This document shows, piece after piece, positions 60,953 through 64,000 of a stretch of DNA of 64,000 nt. This DNA is from Paenibacillus apiarius. Lineage in GTDB: Bacteria; Bacillota; Bacilli; Paenibacillales; Paenibacillaceae. The DNA lies in contig NZ_JAFFHZ010000001.1 in NCBI RefSeq assembly GCF_017052585.1, forward strand, positions 248,001 to 312,000, written 5' to 3'. Both the position numbers and the translations under genes were made by a program. The notes beneath the pieces are model-generated. The model made no database searches. It had not been told where the DNA came from and was given only the letters and a program-made list of their open reading frames with translations. The stretch's first letter is position 1. Every line of letters starts with the position of its first letter.

Positions 60953-61366
60953 TTATGGCTCAGCTCTATTCTGACTTCTTAAAATATCATTTCTCTCGAA
61001 GCTTACAAACCGTGTGCCTTGAAAAGTCAATCTGCCGCGATCGCCTTCCGCCATCATGCCGAAATCCCGCTCCTTGATCTGAAACTCCATCCGGTCCCCG
61101 CTCTCCACTTCAAAGGTCGTGTAGTAGGTCGTAACGGTATGATGATGAAAATCACCATCATGGGCGTGATGATCCCTAATCTTTGTCCGCTTGCCCACGA
61201 CGATCGCTTCCACCGTCAAGAGCGGCTGTTTATTGTTATAACTCCATTGGGAGATGCCTTTAATCAAGCTGAAAAGAATGATTCCAAATACGATGATGAA
61301 ACCCAGCGGGATAATCGTGGTTATAAAGCTTTCCATAGGACTGGGGGCAAAAGGCGAGAAGTTCAT
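60953..61366 (-). CDS. DUF2500 membrane protein
   Basis: A 137-residue protein. One TM helix (about 14-36, FITTIIPLGFIIVFGIILFS) is followed by a small beta domain with a His-rich stretch (DHHAHDGDFHHHTVTTYYTT) and a conserved GRLTFQGTRFVSFER end, matching DUF2500 of enterobacterial YhhM-like and Firmicute proteins. A GGAGGTC site lies before the ATG. Role unknown; the His cluster might bind metal. Confidence 0.8.
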   Translation of the reverse strand: MNFSPFAPSPMESFITTIIPLGFIIVFGIILFSLIKGISQWSYNNKQPLLTVEAIVVGKRTKIRDHHAHDGDFHHHTVTTYYTTFEVESGDRMEFQIKERDFGMMAEGDRGRLTFQGTRFVSFERNDILRSQNRAEP

Positions 61367-61568
61367 GTTGACCTCCTTAGGAAGAATGAGCTCGTACGCT
61401 CATGCTGGAGATGGGTTCATACAAATTGGGCGTGCACGTTCATTATATACGATGCAAAGGAAAAGATTAACAACATTTTCAACACAACACAACCCCATTC
61501 CTAACGGAACAGGGCTGTGCGGACTGATATTTCTGCGCTCAGTGTTACTCTTTTCTTTTCAACCCGGT

Positions 61569-62357
61569 TCAAAACATTTCATCCAGTAAAATATAGTAAT
61601 TCACCTTATCCTCATCTACCGATCCGATTCCGTATCCTTCCAGAAACGGCTGCCTGTACTTATGCGTTCCGAAGTTATGCATCATGCTGCGTATCCCAAT
61701 GCCGATATCTTGATAACGATCCGCCAATCCGCAGCGGCCCAGATCAATGAAACCGCCAATCTTGCCATGTCGCACCAAAATATTCGGCAAACAGTAGTCA
61801 CCATGCGTGAACACGATATCCTCCGCCTGCGGACGTTCTCGCACGAGCTGTTGATACAATTGTGCCGCCGACTTGCCCAGATTGTCCTCATTAAAATCCG
61901 CTTCATCGACGAGTCCCGCCAGAAGACGTTTCTCAGCCTCCACCAGCTTGCGCTCCAACCGATTATCTATCGGGCAATCCCGCGTATCGACCTGATGGAA
62001 GAGCGCCAATCCAGCTCCTAGCAAGCGCGCCGTTTTTTCTGGTCGGGACAGAAGAGCCGGAGAGCAGCACATGTCTCCTTCAACCGCAGACATGAGCAAG
62101 AAGTCATAGCCGTTCGTTTCCTCGTAATAGAGCAGATCCGGCACCGGCAGCTTGCCGCGCAGCCATTCCAGCGCCCGCTTCTCCCCGGCGAGCGTTGTCT
62201 CCCAACCGCTGGGGGACACTTTCAAATAGGCCGCTTCACCAGCGGTCGTCTGCACTTGAAACACGTGCGCGCCCGACATGCCTATCGTGTCTTGCACCCA
62301 ATCATTCTCTCTTATATGCTCCAGCAACGCATCGGGAAACGCGATTTTTTTCATCAT
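61569..62357 (-). CDS. Aminoglycoside O-phosphotransferase, APH(3')-type
   Basis: A 262-residue kinase of the APH(3') family. VFQVQTTAGEAAYLKVSPSG is the N-lobe with the conserved Lys, VFTHGDYCLPNILV contains catalytic Asp and Asn, and GGFIDLGRCGLADRYQDIGI the metal-binding Asp. These are the family's diagnostic motifs, so phosphorylation of kanamycin/neomycin-type drugs is likely. The ATG at 62357 has a GGAGAGG site; a GNAT gene ends one base upstream. Likely an intrinsic resistance gene. Confidence 0.9.
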   Translation of the reverse strand: MMKKIAFPDALLEHIRENDWVQDTIGMSGAHVFQVQTTAGEAAYLKVSPSGWETTLAGEKRALEWLRGKLPVPDLLYYEETNGYDFLLMSAVEGDMCCSPALLSRPEKTARLLGAGLALFHQVDTRDCPIDNRLERKLVEAEKRLLAGLVDEADFNEDNLGKSAAQLYQQLVRERPQAEDIVFTHGDYCLPNILVRHGKIGGFIDLGRCGLADRYQDIGIGIRSMMHNFGTHKYRQPFLEGYGIGSVDEDKVNYYILLDEMF

Positions 62358-62358
62358 A

Positions 62359-62883
62359 TTAAGGCCTCTCCACTTTCTGCAATTTACGAATCCAGTACTT
62401 GCAAATTCCATCCTTCAGTTCGGTCAACTGGCCGCCGTTCGCCTCTGCTACCTTTCTCGAACGCGCATTATCCTCGTCAACGGTAATTAAAACTTCAAGG
62501 AGCCCCTTCTCTCCGGCTTTGCCCAGAAGCTCTCTAAGCAGCAAGGTGCCATATCCTTTGCCGCGTTCAGAAGGCCGGATAACATATCCGATATGGCCTC
62601 CCCTTTCCCGCAATGCATCGTTCAAGTATTTGCGCAGCTTGCCGTAACCGACGGGCCTGCCGTTCACAAATAGCCAATATATTGTTTGCGGCACATATTG
62701 GGGCGGAAGATTAATCCCGTGGGACATACGCCAATATTTTTTCAAATACGCCTTGAAACGCTCGGCAGGCACACCATAGCCGCTATTGGCAAATCCGCTC
62801 TCCCCCGGGCCAATCTCCTGCAGCATGTCGTAGATGTCCGTGCCGTCTTGAATCGTCAGTTCCTTCAATTCCACTACAGTCAT
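62359..62883 (-). CDS. GNAT family N-acetyltransferase
   Basis: A 174-residue GNAT. Motif A is IGYVIRPSERGKGYGTLLLR (about 98-117); VLITVDEDNARSRKVAEANG and KYWIRKLQ close the fold. It belongs to the group with a longer N-terminal segment (YWLFVNGRPVGYGKLR). It ends one base upstream of the APH(3')-type start, so the two are probably cotranscribed; together they could modify a common class of aminoglycoside-like compounds, though this is only inference. Confidence 0.9.
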   Translation of the reverse strand: MTVVELKELTIQDGTDIYDMLQEIGPGESGFANSGYGVPAERFKAYLKKYWRMSHGINLPPQYVPQTIYWLFVNGRPVGYGKLRKYLNDALRERGGHIGYVIRPSERGKGYGTLLLRELLGKAGEKGLLEVLITVDEDNARSRKVAEANGGQLTELKDGICKYWIRKLQKVERP

Positions 62884-62999
62884 GACATCATCTCATTTCA
62901 CTAAGAATGGTTAGCAGCAGAAAATCCCATCGGTTCAAAGGGACGCAGAGCAATCCGGTCATGTCATTGCAAGACACAAGCGGGTTCTGCCTGCCGCGC

Positions 63000-63467
63000 T
63001 TACTCGAACAATACAACCTTAGGCGTCTTCACGTGCTCGCACAGCAACGTATAAAGCTGCCCCCGATGATGGACGACATGGCACAGCACTTCGAGCAGCC
63101 ATTCATATCGAGTATAGGTTACGCCCCAATAGGACGTCTTCGTTTCCAACAATTGTTCCAGCGTAAAGCCGGAAAATGCTTGAATCAACGCTGCGTGATG
63201 AGCGGTCAGCGCCTGCTTCATTTCCTCCAATGTATTAGGGGTATGAAGGCGGTAGAACTCATCCATTTGCACCTGCGTCGCTTCGTTCATTATAAGCCAA
63301 TCGGCTTTGCAAATTAGAGCCAAATGAGAAAGCATCTCTTGAATGGAACGTTTATCCGGGATCGGCTGCTTCGCAAGATCCTCCTCCGGCAACTGGTCCA
63401 TCATGTGATGGACCGAGCGAATGGCAATATCCAGTTGATGAAACACGGTATCTACAAGTTGTCGCAA
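63000..63467 (-). CDS. DinB family protein
   Basis: A 155-residue four-helix-bundle protein. Metal ligands are likely His in VFHQLDIAIRSVHHMMDQLP, His in EMLSHLALICKADWLIM and HH in LCHVVHHRGQLYTLL. This is the DinB/YfiT-like metal-dependent group in Firmicutes, including bacillithiol-S-transferase-like enzymes. The exact substrate is unknown. Confidence 0.9.
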   Translation of the reverse strand: MRQLVDTVFHQLDIAIRSVHHMMDQLPEEDLAKQPIPDKRSIQEMLSHLALICKADWLIMNEATQVQMDEFYRLHTPNTLEEMKQALTAHHAALIQAFSGFTLEQLLETKTSYWGVTYTRYEWLLEVLCHVVHHRGQLYTLLCEHVKTPKVVLFE

Positions 63468-63506
63468 CTAACATACTCCTCCTAAAAGTCATAAGAAAAT
63501 GAAACA

Positions 63507-64000
63507 TTAAACCGTTTTCGATGCTTTATCCGTACTTTTTCCCTTTCTCTTATCGAGAAAAAGACTGCCTTGCTCCATGACGATGCACAGCACCATGCCC
63601 AATATTATGCCGTTGTTCGCGAGCGTCTTGAGCAGGCCGGGCAGCTCGCCTGCCGCCGAGGCAGGTATGAACATACACCCGATGCCGATCATGAGCGATA
63701 CGCCGAGAATGAACCGGTTCCGGTCATTCATCGGGACCGCCCGGAATTCCTGCAAGCCGATCCCTATCATCGAGGCGAACGGGATGAAAATCGTCGCATA
63801 CCCGACAGGCATCGGTATCGAGGAGAAGAAGGCCGTCAGCGCGGGAAAAAAGCTGATTGCTATCATAAAAACACTCGCGATGATAAACGGAAGCCGTTGA
63901 TAGATTCGCGTAGCCATCACGAATCCGGCCGTACCTGAAATCGGCACGCAGCCCATGGCGGAAAAGATTCCGCAAAGCGTTGTATTGGCGCCCATAATAA
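63507..64000 (-). CDS. NCS2 purine/xanthine permease, C-terminal part (cut by window edge)
   Basis: The frame is open to the window end, so this is the C-terminal portion (at least 163 residues). It contains about four TM helices; NTTLCGIFSAMGCVPISGTA and GFVMATRIYQRLPFIIASVF correspond to the central NCS2 motif region, and the tail ends in LFLDKRKGKSTDKASKTV. NCS2 permeases cotransport uracil, xanthine, uric acid or guanine/hypoxanthine. The ligand cannot be identified without the missing part. Confidence 0.88.
   Translation of the reverse strand, partial: IMGANTTLCGIFSAMGCVPISGTAGFVMATRIYQRLPFIIASVFMIAISFFPALTAFFSSIPMPVGYATIFIPFASMIGIGLQEFRAVPMNDRNRFILGVSLMIGIGCMFIPASAAGELPGLLKTLANNGIILGMVLCIVMEQGSLFLDKRKGKSTDKASKTV

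Noticed and set aside
1-64000. CRISPR arrays, rRNA or tRNA genes
   Set aside because: No regularly spaced identical repeats with unique spacers and no tRNA cloverleaf or rRNA sequence were recognised; the TGCA arrays are too degenerate and too sparse for CRISPR.

Overview
The window looks like chromosomal DNA of a Paenibacillus-type Gram-positive bacterium (Paenibacillaceae). The evidence is a mid-range GC content, strong AGGAGG-type ribosome binding sites, a Firmicute-style type VII secretion (T7SS) ATPase with a YukD-like partner, FosB, and many small GNAT and VOC enzymes. I see no rRNA, tRNA or CRISPR array.

Region A (0-11.7 kb, minus strand). After a DUF402 gene lies a T7SS-type operon. 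Its order of transcription is YukD-like ubiquitin fold, EssC/EccC ATPase, unknown protein, WXG-like protein with a glycine-zipper tail, DUF4176 protein, WXG100 protein, membrane Ser/Thr kinase, VWA protein and PP2C-like phosphatase. No separate EssB or EsaA gene is seen. The membrane kinase has the EssB layout (kinase fold, one TM, long C-terminal part) but keeps the catalytic residues of a true kinase.

Region B (12.1-28.9 kb) is the most striking part. Two operons flank a DeoR-type regulator. The left operon encodes a bacterial microcompartment (BMC): six BMC-domain shell proteins, one EutN/CcmL pentamer, a class II aldolase with a C-terminal helix tag, a CoA-acylating aldehyde dehydrogenase with an N-terminal helix tag, PduL phosphotransacylase, a CoA-disulfide-reductase/NADH-oxidase-like flavoprotein, a family-1 solute-binding-protein homologue without a signal peptide, and a two-subunit CoA-transferase-fold enzyme. 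The right operon encodes a ribose-type ABC importer, methylthioribose kinase (MtnK-like) and methylthioribose-1-phosphate isomerase (MtnA-like). The two promoter regions share an AT-rich TTATTGTTTTATGTT-type motif. Together the genes spell out a pathway: import of 5-methylthioribose or 5-deoxyribose, phosphorylation, isomerisation, aldol cleavage to DHAP plus (methylthio)acetaldehyde, and oxidation of the aldehyde through acyl-CoA to acyl-phosphate in a compartment. The later steps of the classical methionine salvage pathway are absent.

Region C (29-47 kb) is a patchwork of small accessory genes. It holds a TetR/serine-hydrolase pair with matching operators, a DUF1992 protein, methyltransferases, a BadF-type sugar kinase, LysR and WYL regulators, fosB, and several decayed genes. 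An IS3-family and an IS1182-family element sit in or beside an intergenic array of TGCA...CAG repeats. An HD hydrolase, an inositol-monophosphatase-type enzyme, a YHYH-domain secreted protein and a PPOX protein follow.

Region D (47.2-51.7 kb) is a compact cluster of redoxin, ABC exporter, MauE-like membrane protein and MauD/TlpA-like thioredoxin. It faces a convergent gene for a 63-residue peptide with six cysteines, and may be a disulfide-rich secreted peptide or bacteriocin with its own oxidation and export machinery.

Region E (52-64 kb) holds an S66 (MccF-like) peptidase with an ATP-grasp partner, a VOC protein, several GNATs (two decayed), a two-gene quaternary-amine/ergothioneine-type ABC importer with permease and binding protein fused, a YqkD-like hydrolase, a broken NUDIX gene, an APH(3')-type kinase, a DinB protein and a purine permease cut by the window edge.
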